A stretch of 64,000 nt of DNA from Azolla caroliniana. Taxonomy: Eukaryota; Polypodiophyta. Each line of letters starts with the position of its first letter. The stretch's first letter is position 1. Positions 54,444-64,000 of this stretch are shown piece by piece. The notes under the pieces are model-generated. The model saw only the letters and a program-made list of their open reading frames with translations. It made no database searches and was not told where the DNA came from. The position numbers were made by a program, and so were the translations under genes. Location: assembly GCA_043228905.1 (NCBI GenBank), contig JBHGNT010000009.1, forward strand, positions 11,408,001-11,472,000. The letters run 5' to 3'.

Positions 54444-55200
54444 CCGCATAGTGGTGAAGGGTTTACAACAGAAAAAGGGTGCCGACTTCGACGAAATTTT
54501 TGCACCAGTCGTGAAGATGAGATCCATCCGAACTATTCTGAGCATAGTTGCTAGCATGGACCTAGAGATTGAACAGTTGGATGTGAAGACAACATTCTTG
54601 CATGGGGATCTGGATGAAGAGATCTACATGCAACAGCCCGAAGGCTTTGAGGAGAAAGGGAAAGAGGACCTGGTGTGTCGACTGAAGAAAAACTTGTATG
54701 GTCTGAAACAAGCTCCACATCGGTGGTACAAGAAGTTTGAATCCTTCATGGTGGAACATGGGTTCCAGAAAACACAGGAGGGTCACTGTGTGTTCGTCAA
54801 AAGGTACGATGAAGGTGATTTCTTGATTCTCTGATTATATGTAGATGACATGTTGATAGTCGGTCAAGATACAAGGAAGATCGGTAGCTTGAAGAAAGCA
54901 TTAGGCAAGTCGTTTGTCATGAAAGGTCTTGGTCTGGCAAGGCAGATCTTAGGGATGCACATAGTTCGAGATAGAACTAAGAAAGTGTTGTGGTTGTCAC
55001 AAGAGAAATATGTGACTAAGATCCTAGAAAGATTCAACATGTCGGAAGCAAAGCCGGTCGGCTCTGTGTTACCGACTAACTGCAAGTTAAATACAAAGCA
55101 ATGCCGGAGAGGGGAGAAAGAAAAGGATGAGATGAGGAAAGTACCATATGTCTCAATCATCGGTAGTCTAATGTATGTTATGGTCTGCACGAAACTAGCC
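54444..55200 (+). pseudogene. element D reverse transcriptase, after insert G
   Basis: VVKGLQQKKGADFDEIFAPV, SIVASMDLEIEQLDVKTTFL, HGDLDEEIYMQQPEGFEEKG, KKNLYGLKQAPHRWYKKFES, TGA at 54832-54834, then YVDDMLIVGQDTRKIGSLKK with YVDD intact, and KVLWLSQEKYVTKILERFNM. It is the missing half of the RT cut at 53215. Confidence 0.88.
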
Positions 55201-55672
55201 ATAGCTTTTTGCTATGGGAATAGTAAGCCGATACATGAGTAATCCAGGAAGAGAACACTGGGCAACGATGAAGTGGATACTCAGGTACTTGAAAGGTACC
55301 TCGAGAGTATGTCTTGGGTATGGTGTCGGGAAACCTATGTTCGAAGGCTTTACTGACTCGGACATGTCGGTGGATGTAAACTCAAGCCGATCCACATCAG
55401 GGTATGTGATGACCTATGCAAGGGGAGCAATGTCGTGGCAGTCACAACTCCAGAAGTCTGTGGCCTTGTCGACCACAGAGGCAGAGTATATGGCAGTGGT
55501 AGAGGTTGGCAAAGAGTTGATTTGGATGAGAAAATTTCTCAATGAGTTGGGGATGAAGCAAAGGGAGTTCTTGCTTCATTGTGACAGCCAGAGTGCCATA
55601 CATTTAGCAAAGAATTTTGTGTACCACTCCCGAACCAAGCATATACAAAGGAGATATCATTGGTTATGGTAG
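55201..55672 (+). pseudogene. element D RNase H
   Basis: GIVSRYMSNPGREHWATMKW, FEGFTDSDMSVDVNSSRSTS, SVALSTTEAEYMAVVEVGKE, LLHCDSQSAIHLAKNFVYHS, RTKHIQRRYHWLW, then TAG at 55670-55672. The tail (TLVKIHIDDNGSDFLTKNVP) continues in frame to about 55815. Confidence 0.88.
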
Positions 55673-55811
55673 AAACTGGAGGAAGGAGAGTTTACCCTTG
55701 TGAAGATCCATATTGATGACAATGGATCAGACTTTCTGACAAAAAACGTACCGATGGACAAACTCAGAGTCTGTCGACAGAGGACAAGAATAACAAACCC
55801 CTCCCCACTAG

Positions 55812-55826
55812 AGTGAAGGGGGAGTT
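55812..55826 (+). other. polypurine tract before the 3' LTR
   Basis: GTGAAGGGGGAGTT directly precedes TGTTAGGAATATG. Confidence 0.85.
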
Positions 55827-56265
55827 TGTTAGGAATATGTCCCTCTAGTGGGAGGAGCCGACTGCTCGGAGAGAGCCGACAATCGAAGACAAGGGAGCAG
55901 CCGACTGGTTGGATGAGAGCCGATCAAATGGTTGATCGGATCCGACCAGCTAGTCGACAAGGTCGTCAACTAGTTCTTGGACGAGATAGAGAGCCGACTA
56001 TGATAGTTGACTACATTGATAGATGCTCCAAGTGAAGACAAGGCCAAAAAATCGGGCCGACCTAATGGTCGAAGACAAGGCCAACTAGTTGGGCCGATTA
56101 ATTATTATATACATTATATAACAATAATAATGACAACTACATTTGTAAATAGCCCATACTATGTATGCATATAAATACACCTAGGGCAACCATTATGAAG
56201 TGATGGGAGTTAGAGCTTCTATAGTTGTGTGCAGAAGTGAGAGCAACAAAGACTAGGAAGAGACA

Positions 56266-56340
<75 letters not shown>

Positions 56341-56590
56341 GGGGGGGGCAAAGTTTAGTGAAACTTGCCTAAACCCTAAACAGGTATTCTCAGTTTTACA
56401 GAGACTTGTATATCTTTCTTTTGTACTTTTGTTCATAGTGAAAACCCGTTGTCCCGTGGTTTTTCCCGTTTTAGGGTTTCCACGTAAATACTGTGTATTG
56501 TGCATTCTTTGTTTGATTTTCTATTTTCTATTTCCGCGTTGTGTACTATTTTAGTTATCTTTCTCATAGATCTACAGTTCGAACACATCA
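55827..56590 (+). repeat. 3' LTR of element A
   Basis: 764 bp, TGTTAGGAATATGTCCC...CGAACACATCA. TATA box CATATAAATACACC at about 56168-56181, GA run at about 56278-56333. It matches the split left LTR of A (31550-31793 plus 40840-41294) more closely than LTR D, although the pol next to it belongs with the D copy. Confidence 0.82.
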
Positions 56591-59058
56591 GGTAGCAAAG
56601 AAGAAAGAAAAGAAAACGTAATACAAATTACATAGACCAAGAATAACACATCATGGAAAAGAAGAGGGAGATTGAGAAAGAAGAATACCGGGTTAAGAAT
56701 GTTTTTTTAATCCTGAAAAGAGAAAGACGAGCCTTGTTAGATCCTCATCGCTCAGACAAAAACATCAAAACAACAAAAAAACAATTGTTCATAAATGCTC
56801 TCATACCACTATTAAGAGTTTATTACTTACTAATGAATAGACCAAAATTTAAAAGTAAAAACAAGATAAATAGATTGGATAGAAGAACTCGTCCCACCCG
56901 ATCACCCTCGAGCTATGATCAAGACATAGCCAACCTACCACCGACGTCCCATACCGTCGGATATTAGGATGACTAATAACTTGGAAGAGATTAATATGAT
57001 CATCATGATGAATGTCTAGCCTACACCACCAGTGTCTAAGACAACAACCTTTCGACATAATGTGCTTGTGAGGGTAGCTAAACCTCATATTTATACCTCT
57101 TCCTAGACCCGATGAACATATGTGCCTTTCTAAAAAGACTCTCCATTCATTGGTTGTCAAGATCATGATAGTGCATGGACCTATCATTCCTTCTATCCAA
57201 CCATATTAGTCCCTTTCTAACATTAGTGAACATACCATTCACTTATGTAAATATTAGTGACCTACCCTCACCTATGTTATGTGTACATAACAAGAACCTA
57301 CTAAAATCCCTTTAATAATTGTCATCGATCAAGTGGAGAAGGACCAAATTCGTTATTCATCCTGTATCAAGTATTTGATCAATTGGAGGATATATTGGGA
57401 ATTGTGCCCCATTATTTAGCTTAAGCCAAGTATGAAACACCCTCCCAAGATGGAAGTTATTTGGCAATTTCCTAGACCACTTAGAAGCCAAATTTATCTA
57501 TCTCATCGTTTGTTTCAAGGATTAATGAGAACACCCATGAATCATAAATTCATGTTAATATTTGGCAATTGCCCAAATCACTTAGAAACCAAATTAGTGG
57601 GAATGCCAATTAAACATAAGGGGTACGTTATGCTCATGGGATGCCGACCCATTTTGGTACGATAGATAAACCAACCCCCCTGCCCTTTCTCCCTTCAAGG
57701 CTGGGTACATCATGAAACATGGGATTTTCAGGAGAGGAAGTTTTTCGTTTCAACATGCTTCTCATTGGAAACTTTATTTATTATTAGCACACGCTAAACA
57801 AAAGAGTGCCATTGTTATCCATCAATCAAAAACTTTTGGAAGTGGATAAGGTGTTATACCCGACTTGAATTGCATAGTAGTAGAATTGGTAATAACATTG
57901 AGGAGGTGGTTGTGGTGTACCTCGGGTTTCAGCTGGGCTCCGGCTAGAGGCTAGAGGTTAGAGGCTAGAGCATGCATGCATGCATGCATGTATGTATGTT
58001 AATGTATGTATGTATGTATCAGTATGTATGTATACAGTATGTATGTGCAGGCTTGTTTGTGGAGGCTCTGGTCCTACCTGTTGTCTCAGGACGATTCAAT
58101 GGACAGACAGTTCATCTCTTGAAGAGAAGGAGATGTTTTATTTATTTATTCTCCTGACCTGCCAAATCGAGGGAAGGAATTAATAGAAGACGCAGAAGTT
58201 AGATATTGTGAAGGCAGACAATGAAGATGTAGAGAAGGATCCACTAATTCACGGTAGCTCCCACTCTTTAACCCCATGTCCATTTTATTTTTGTGTCCTT
58301 TTCTTCTGGTGGAAATGTCTATATGGACATAAAATTTCGAAAGATAAAAGTTTTATCTATTCTTTTCTGTTACCAAAACTCCTGTTGTACAATTTTTCCT
58401 TTCTTTCTTGCTTGCAGGATGGAATTGTTTATTATACAAGGAACAAAATCCGGCCTGAAATTTATAGGCTCCTTTCTAAACTCCTACATACTGATATAAA
58501 CTGTCTCTCATAAATCCTACATACTGAAAAAGGAAATTCAACTGAGTATTGTAGTAAAATCTCCTGAACAAACTCTCAAGCAAACGGCAAAAATGTCCAA
58601 AAGCAGAATTATAAGGAACTCGATGTTGTTACCTATTTTATGCGTATGGATGGCTGTATATAGTCCATTATAAGTGTGAAAATGTATGGTGTGTGAGTCA
58701 ATCGTGTGTCTACACCATACAACTTGTTAGTGTATTCCATGTATGATTAAGGGATAATGTACACTATTTGTATGAAACACACACATCATGTCAATATCAA
58801 GTATCCAATGGTAACATGTTACATTTGATGTGGGATATACACCTGAAGGATTTAGCGTGAAAAATGCCATGAAACCTGAAGAATGGGTTGAAGATTAAGC
58901 ATAGGAAGAAAAAAAAAGAATATACAAAAGGGTAACCTTTGCTGTGAAAACTCTACGATCACAGAAGGAAAAAGAGAAATACACACTTGATGAATGTACA
59001 ATGTTTGAACACGAACAATCGCAGGAAACTAGAATAATGTGGTGAAAATCATGCAGTC
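56591..59058. other. intergenic DNA upstream of the PPR gene; no gene seen
   Basis: AT-rich. Two diverged copies of a segment containing ATTTGGCAATT and CACTTAGAAxCCAAATT lie about 100 bases apart (57460, 57560). A CATG/ATGT tetranucleotide run is at 57968-58050. The short open frames here (for example 56653-56967 and 58208-58513) have no recognisable domain. Part of the right end may be 5' UTR of the PPR gene. Confidence 0.55.
57968..58050. repeat. CATG/TATG tetranucleotide microsatellite
   Basis: GCATGCATGCATG runs into repeated TATG units. Confidence 0.9.
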
Positions 59059-62000
59059 ATGTTGGCAGTGCCTACATCATACCAGTACCCACAAGAGCAG
59101 CATTATGTTTGGCGGGAAAATACATCGAGTATGGAAGAGGCTCCAAAATCTTCGGAAATGGGAGATGAAGACCTTCTCCGAATCTTGCATAAATGTAGAA
59201 AGAAGAAAGATCTAGGCCATGCTTTCCGATTGCATACCCACATCCATAGTAAAGGGTTGGATACACAAATGTCTGTTGGAAACCATCTCGTTCCATTGTT
59301 TGTGGATTGTGGAGGTTTGGCTATGGCGGAGCAAGTGTTCTACAAGCTAATTGTTCGAAATGAGTTTTCCTGGACTGCCATGATACAAGGTTATGTAGGC
59401 TGTGGTGATTACCAGCATGCCCTAGACTTGTTTGATATGATGCAAAAGGAAACATCTATATTTCCTACTAGACATACATTTCTGGCTGTCTTGAAAGCAT
59501 GTGCTAGAATAAAATGGCTGGGCAAAGGAAGAGAAATACATAAAGTGATTTTAAATGGCAAAGGATTGCAATTTGATCCATTTGTGGGAAACACACTGGT
59601 GGATATGTATGCCAAATGTGGATCCCTGGATGAGGCGCGTGAGGTGTTTCACAAGTTGCCTGTTCGTGATGTTGTTTCATGGAATGCGCTCATCACAGGA
59701 TATGCTGACATTGGGTTAGATGAAGAAACATTACTGTGTTTAGAGGGACTAAAATCAGATGGTTTGACCCCTGATTGTATCACATTGGTCGGGAGTTTGA
59801 AGGCATGTGCTAATGCACGATCACTTCATAGAGGCTTGAAAATACACTCTGAGATTGTTGAACTAGGGAGTGAACCTGATCCTGTCATTGGATATTCTTT
59901 GGTCGAGATGTATGCTAAATGTGCGTCATTTATTGAAGCAAGGAGTGTGTTCGATAAGTTGCCCTCACGAGATGTAGTATCGTGGACTGTATTGATGGTT
60001 GGATATACTGAAAATAACTGTGGACAAGAGGCGCTCGAGTGTTTTGATGAAATGCAACAAGAGAGAGTACTTCCTGATGATGTGGCGTTCGTTTGCAGCT
60101 TGAAAGCATGTGGGATTGCTGGAGATGTTAAAATTGGCAAGGAAATGCATGCCAAAATTGTCTTAGAGGGGTTTGAAGGGAACCGCTTTATTTGCAATGT
60201 TTTAGTAGACATGTATGCTACATTAGGCTGTCTTGAGGAAGCCCAGGATGTATTTGAGGAGATGTCAGATGTTCGAGATGTTATCTCATGGAATATACTA
60301 ATTGAATCATTTGTCGAACATGGACTTGGTGAAGAAGCTTTGGCATGCCTCCCAAAAATGCAATCCGAAGGTCTAACACCAAATGTCACGACATTTACTA
60401 GCAGTTTGAAAGCTTGTAGCATTTTAGGAGATGTAGACATGGTCCAGGACTTGCTTGTGGAGATTGTGATTAGAGGGCTTGAGAAAGATAAATTTGTCAC
60501 AAATAGTTTGGTGGATGCATTTGGTAGGTGTGGATCTTTCACTGAAGCAAGAAACTTCTTTGAGGAAATGCAACCAGTAGAAGACATTGTGTCGTGGAAT
60601 ATATTAATTTCATCATATGTCGAACATGGATTTGTAAATGAGGTTATTGCCTCTTTGGAGCACATGCAAGAAAAGGGTATAGGAAAAGATGCTTTTACCT
60701 GTGTCAGTAGCTTGAAATCATTTGGAAGTGTAGGAGACATAGCTAGGGTCTTGAACATGCATATGGAAATTATTAACTATGGCTTCCAGAGTAATGTTTT
60801 TATTGAGAACAGTCTTGTGGATGCATATTTGAAATGTGGCTATGTCACAGAAGCACAAGCAGCGTTTGATAATCTCTTATGCAAAGATTCCCTCTCTTGG
60901 AATACATTCATGATGGGGCTTCTTGACTGTGGGTTTGTTGAAGATTTGCTCTATTACATGGATCAGATGGAAATGGATGGACTTTCTCCAGATGCAGTTA
61001 CATTTTTATGTGCCTTGAAAGCTTGTTCGATGATGGGTCTCATTGAGAAGGGCCAGAAAATACATGCAAAAATCATCACCCATGGGATAATATCACATCC
61101 TCTCGCAGGCAGCAGTTTAATAGACATGTATGTCAAATGTGGGTTCTTGGAAGAAGCAAAATATATGTTTGACAAACTGCCCTATCACGATGTTGTATCA
61201 TGGACTGAATTAATCTCAGGATTTGCTGAATATGGTAATAATGAACGAGCATTAGGATGTCTGAACAAAATGCGACTTGAAGGAATTAATCCTAATGCTG
61301 CCACTTATATTTGCTGCTTGAAAATGTGTGGGAATTCAAGAACTGTGATCAAAGGAATGGTGCTACACAATCAAGTTATAAAAGAGGGATTTGATAGTGA
61401 TAGCATTGTAACAAATACAATAGTGGACATGTATGGAAAGCTAGGTTTACTTTCTGAAGCAGAACAAGAATTTGATGGTTTGCTAATCCAAGATGCAGTA
61501 TCATGGACTTCCATAATTTCCAGTAAAATTGAGCATGGGTATCCTGAAAAAGCACTCATGTGTGTGGAGCAGATGCAGAAAAAAGGTATACCACTCAATG
61601 CTCTGACACTTGTTTGGGTTCTGAGAGCTTGTGCGACATTGAGAGCTCTAGAAAAGGGCCTTGAATGGTATGCATGGTTGATCAAAGTGGGACTGGATGA
61701 AGAAATGTCCATTGGCATGGTCTTGGTCGAAATGTTATCAAACTGTGGATTATTTGTAGACTCACATAAAGTGCTACAACATTGGCAACTTTTTGACACT
61801 ATCTCATGGATGGGGCTTATTGTAGCATATGCTGAATACGGCCACACCAAGGAAGCGTTAGAGTGTTTTGACATAATGCAAATAGAGGGAGTTCCAACAG
61901 ATGTGGCATCATGGAATGCTGTTATTTTGGCTTTCGTGCAGAAAGAAGAGAATGAAAAGTTCTATATATTTTTTACTCAAATGCTGGAGCAAGGTCTATT

Positions 62001-62568
62001 ACCTAATAAATCTACATTCGGAATCCTTCTGGAGGCATATGGTCACACAACATCCTTCAACAAAGGTAGGCGAGTTCATGCTCAAATCAATGGGAATGAA
62101 TTGTTTGTATCAACTGCCCTTATTGACATGTATAGCAAGTGTGGAAGTATGGCTGATGCTCAACAAATCTTTGATACAACTCATATAAAGGATTCCCTTA
62201 AATGTACTGCATTAATCACAGGTTATGCACGACAAGGAAACACTGAACTCGTCTTTCATATGTTTGAGAAAATGAAAAAGGAAGGAATAAAACCAGATGA
62301 GATCACATTTTTAAGTGTTCTCAATGCATGCAGTCATGGAGGTCTGGTCAAAAAAGGTCAAGAGTATTATATGACTATGATAAGAGAACATGGTTTGATT
62401 TCAACTATCAAACACCACAGTTGCATGGTTGATCTTCTCTGTCGAGCAGGCCGGCTCAATGAAGCTATAATAATGTTAGAGAAGTTCAAAATCAAGCCTG
62501 ACTTGGTTACATGGACTGCTGTACTGAGTGGTTGCCAGAAGTGGGGCAATATAGGTCTCGGTTCTTAA
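59059..62568 (+). CDS. PLS-class pentatricopeptide repeat (PPR) protein, 1169 residues
   Basis: One uninterrupted exon from ATG 59059 to TAA 62566-62568. After about 35 leader residues, some 11 P-L-S triplets follow. Each contains an L-type block (GNTLVDMYAKCGSLDEAREV), an S block (RDVVSWNALITGYADIG) and a P block (ITLVGSLKACANARS). PPR proteins bind organelle RNA one base per motif; PLS types usually guide C-to-U editing, splicing or processing in plastids or mitochondria. The protein ends at SCMVDLLCRAGRLNEAIIML...WTAVLSGCQKWGNIGLGS, where an E domain would begin, so it lacks the E and DYW domains and would need a partner deaminase to edit. Whether the leader targets an organelle cannot be judged by eye. 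A later Met (59131 or 59158) could be the real start. Confidence 0.92.
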   Translation: MLAVPTSYQYPQEQHYVWRENTSSMEEAPKSSEMGDEDLLRILHKCRKKKDLGHAFRLHTHIHSKGLDTQMSVGNHLVPLFVDCGGLAMAEQVFYKLIVRNEFSWTAMIQGYVGCGDYQHALDLFDMMQKETSIFPTRHTFLAVLKACARIKWLGKGREIHKVILNGKGLQFDPFVGNTLVDMYAKCGSLDEAREVFHKLPVRDVVSWNALITGYADIGLDEETLLCLEGLKSDGLTPDCITLVGSLKACANARSLHRGLKIHSEIVELGSEPDPVIGYSLVEMYAKCASFIEARSVFDKLPSRDVVSWTVLMVGYTENNCGQEALECFDEMQQERVLPDDVAFVCSLKACGIAGDVKIGKEMHAKIVLEGFEGNRFICNVLVDMYATLGCLEEAQDVFEEMSDVRDVISWNILIESFVEHGLGEEALACLPKMQSEGLTPNVTTFTSSLKACSILGDVDMVQDLLVEIVIRGLEKDKFVTNSLVDAFGRCGSFTEARNFFEEMQPVEDIVSWNILISSYVEHGFVNEVIASLEHMQEKGIGKDAFTCVSSLKSFGSVGDIARVLNMHMEIINYGFQSNVFIENSLVDAYLKCGYVTEAQAAFDNLLCKDSLSWNTFMMGLLDCGFVEDLLYYMDQMEMDGLSPDAVTFLCALKACSMMGLIEKGQKIHAKIITHGIISHPLAGSSLIDMYVKCGFLEEAKYMFDKLPYHDVVSWTELISGFAEYGNNERALGCLNKMRLEGINPNAATYICCLKMCGNSRTVIKGMVLHNQVIKEGFDSDSIVTNTIVDMYGKLGLLSEAEQEFDGLLIQDAVSWTSIISSKIEHGYPEKALMCVEQMQKKGIPLNALTLVWVLRACATLRALEKGLEWYAWLIKVGLDEEMSIGMVLVEMLSNCGLFVDSHKVLQHWQLFDTISWMGLIVAYAEYGHTKEALECFDIMQIEGVPTDVASWNAVILAFVQKEENEKFYIFFTQMLEQGLLPNKSTFGILLEAYGHTTSFNKGRRVHAQINGNELFVSTALIDMYSKCGSMADAQQIFDTTHIKDSLKCTALITGYARQGNTELVFHMFEKMKKEGIKPDEITFLSVLNACSHGGLVKKGQEYYMTMIREHGLISTIKHHSCMVDLLCRAGRLNEAIIMLEKFKIKPDLVTWTAVLSGCQKWGNIGLGS

Positions 62569-63221
62569 TGTACAGAACTATCAGCAGTTTAGATGGAAAT
62601 ACCAGTATTTTATTTGATATCAAGCTTGTGTTCATGCCTCTATGAACGAGGAAGAAAATGTCCTCTCTACAATTTCCACTTTCATCTATAAGCAACCAAT
62701 TATATCCTCTGATGGTAGTATATACAGTTCTATCCTGTACAGTTCCCGAGCTACCAAAACCAATCCTTCACAATTCGTTGAGTTCAAGAAGCACATGGTT
62801 GCTTTTAATCTACTGCAAAATAAGTGCAGTAAAATCTTGATTGAACTTGACAGCAACAAATATATAATGCGGTTCCATCTATTTTCCTGAGAACCTTATC
62901 CCAAGTTGAACGCATAATTATTTTTTAAGTCACTCACTGAAGGTCGGAAATTGATAGCCTTAAACTGAAATTCTTTGATCTCAAGAATATTCCTCTTGGT
63001 TCTTATGTCAGTGATTGGGTCCAACAGGCGTTGGTCCCTAATATTGACTTTGTATTAGTCTTTACAGTCTTGATCTAGTACCTGCCAATAAGCTCCATAT
63101 TAAGCAAGAGTGTTATGCAGAAAATCTTGACGCAGAATTTGGTGCATTACCACATTCTTACATGTTCTGATCAGTTACGAGAATTTAACTTCCAATAACA
63201 GCATGCATTATTAAGAGGTAC
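62569..63221. other. spacer between convergent PPR genes
   Basis: AT-rich, no supported gene. It must contain the 3' UTRs of both PPR genes. No E-domain sequence is visible after the stop at 62568 in any plus frame. Confidence 0.6.
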
Positions 63222-64000
63222 TTAGAATGAAAAGTTAGCATACATATTTGCCATCATGATAAATGATGTCGGACCTTGTTCATTTAATTGCAAAGAAGAC
63301 TCAAACGCCTGTTCACAGATTTCGATGTCACCGAGTTTTTGACAAGCACCTATTATACTATTCCATGCCACAAGATCTGGTTGATCCAACTTATCTAACA
63401 TCAGCACAGCCTCATCAAGTTGGCCCACACGACCGAGAAGGTCCACAATGCAACCAAGATGTCTAATGGTGGGATTGATGTGAGACTCTGTAATCATAGC
63501 TTCGAAATACATTCGGCCCTTTTCAACGAGGCCAGCATGACTGCATATGAAAAGGATATTTACAAATGTGACTTCATCAGGGTACACACCATTTGCTATC
63601 ATTTCATGAAGACAATTGAAGACACACTCACTCTGCCCTTGATGAGCATATCCTGTGATCAATGCATTCCATTGCACTAGATTCGTTCTTGACATAGCAT
63701 TGAAGACTTCCTGAGCATCTATCATACTACCACATTTCCCATACATGTCGATAAGAATAGTGCATAGAATTTCGTCTCTAGTTTCAAGTCCTCTCTGTGC
63801 ATGTATTTGTGCATGTATTCTCTTCCCAGTTTCTAAAGCTGCAGTCTTGCCACATGCCTGGAGAATATTTGCAAAGGTCATAGAACCTGGCAGATTCCCT
63901 TGCTCTTGCATACATATGTAAAGTAAAAGAGCCTCCTCACTCTCTCCTTGAATGGCATGATATTCAATAATAGTGTTCCATGACATACTGTCTGGCAAGA
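63222..64000 (-). CDS. PPR protein, PLS class, C-terminal part (continues beyond window)
   Basis: The minus-strand frame is open from the window edge to a stop at 63222-63224. It encodes about 258 residues of PLS repeats: MSWNTIIEYHAIQGESEEAL, TFANILQACGKTAALETGKR, ILIDMYGKCGSMIDAQEVFN, VQWNALITGYAHQGQSECVF, and the terminal S2/E-like part GCIVDLLGRVGQLDEAVLML, LVAWNSIIGACQKLGDIEIC, EQAFESSLQLNEQGPTSFIM, MANMYANFSF. It reaches the beginning of an E domain (the AF...L-P-S-I-M-NMYA block) and stops, so it too lacks a complete E/DYW tail unless spliced. It is convergent with the 1169-residue PPR gene. Confidence 0.88.
   Translation of the reverse strand, partial: LPDSMSWNTIIEYHAIQGESEEALLLYICMQEQGNLPGSMTFANILQACGKTAALETGKRIHAQIHAQRGLETRDEILCTILIDMYGKCGSMIDAQEVFNAMSRTNLVQWNALITGYAHQGQSECVFNCLHEMIANGVYPDEVTFVNILFICSHAGLVEKGRMYFEAMITESHINPTIRHLGCIVDLLGRVGQLDEAVLMLDKLDQPDLVAWNSIIGACQKLGDIEICEQAFESSLQLNEQGPTSFIMMANMYANFSF

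Larger units (their letters stand above)
31550..56590 (+). mobile_element. copia element A: 25-kb nested retrotransposon complex
   Basis: The left LTR starts TGTTAGGAAATTG at 31550 and the right LTR ends GAACACATCA at 56590. The immediate flanks GGCAG (31545-31549) and GGTAG (56591-56595) match at four of five bases, a probable target-site duplication. Inside lie elements B (with E inside it), C and G, a second 5' LTR (D), and an inverted pol segment, so the interior is not a simple copy of one element. The internal family is copia, order gag-protease-integrase-RT-RNase H. Confidence 0.7.

Noticed and set aside
56653-56967. 104-residue Lys/Arg-rich open frame as a gene
   Set aside because: Low complexity, next to an LTR, no recognisable domain or upstream signal.
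58208-58513. Open frame upstream of the PPR gene as an extra exon
   Set aside because: No PPR motif or targeting-like composition; the downstream ATG at 59059 explains the gene without it.
59826-60758. 310-residue minus-strand frame inside the PPR gene
   Set aside because: Antisense of the PPR repeats; the plus strand has clear PLS motifs throughout.
1-64000. CRISPR arrays, bacterial operons or an organellar insertion
   Set aside because: No regular repeat-spacer array and no organelle or bacterial genes were seen; the repeats are microsatellites, minisatellites or LTRs.

Overview
This is nuclear DNA from a land plant with a large, repeat-rich genome. Evidence: multi-exon genes with GT-AG introns, long PLS-class pentatricopeptide-repeat (PPR) genes, plant-type Ty1/copia and Ty3/gypsy (chromovirus) retrotransposons primed from initiator-Met tRNA, plant-type LINEs, and many CT/GA/CA microsatellites. 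The 1169-residue PPR protein with loosely conserved motifs suggests a fern or other early-diverging vascular plant; that is an inference, not a demonstration.

Layout. 1-3032 is a decayed copia element, cut by a solo LTR (1411-1866). 3033-4211 holds LTR pieces and short tandem repeats. 4212-8500 is a degenerate gypsy element on the minus strand, carrying two internal tandem duplications and a solo LTR (6824-7273). 8500-10696 is gypsy debris with minisatellites and an LTR. 10697-19860 contains three LINE copies (-, +, -); the central one is split by a hAT-like non-autonomous element (16092-16747). 19870-22768 is microsatellite-rich, gene-free DNA leading into the first host gene.

22769-30092 is a COP1-interacting protein 7 (CIP7)-like gene. 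I reconstructed ten coding exons by hand; they join in frame to 1472 codons plus a stop. 31550-56590 is a 25-kb nest: copia element A, whose 5' LTR holds copia element B (31794-40839), whose gag holds gypsy element E (33048-38066). The same nest also holds a second 5' LTR (D) split by a minus-strand copia element C (45303-50383), an inverted pol segment (about 42840-44713), and a probable solo LTR (G, 53216-54443) in the reverse transcriptase. B, C and E have exact 5-bp target-site duplications; those of A and G have a mismatch. 59059-62568 is an intact 1169-residue PPR gene. A second PPR gene, convergent with it, enters from the right edge (63222-64000, minus).

The host genes that look functional are the CIP7-like gene (light-signalling/nuclear regulator family) and the two PPR genes (organelle RNA metabolism). 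Almost everything else is transposon. Most pol genes are broken by stops, frameshifts, lost catalytic residues or nested insertions. I did not find a convincing new multi-gene system. The most unusual signals are tRNA-like box pairs in the heads of the TGTCATG-type gypsy LTRs, an expanded repeat between protease and reverse transcriptase in one gypsy element, a CCGG-rich minisatellite inside an LTR, and several insertions whose removal exactly rejoins the interrupted reading frame.
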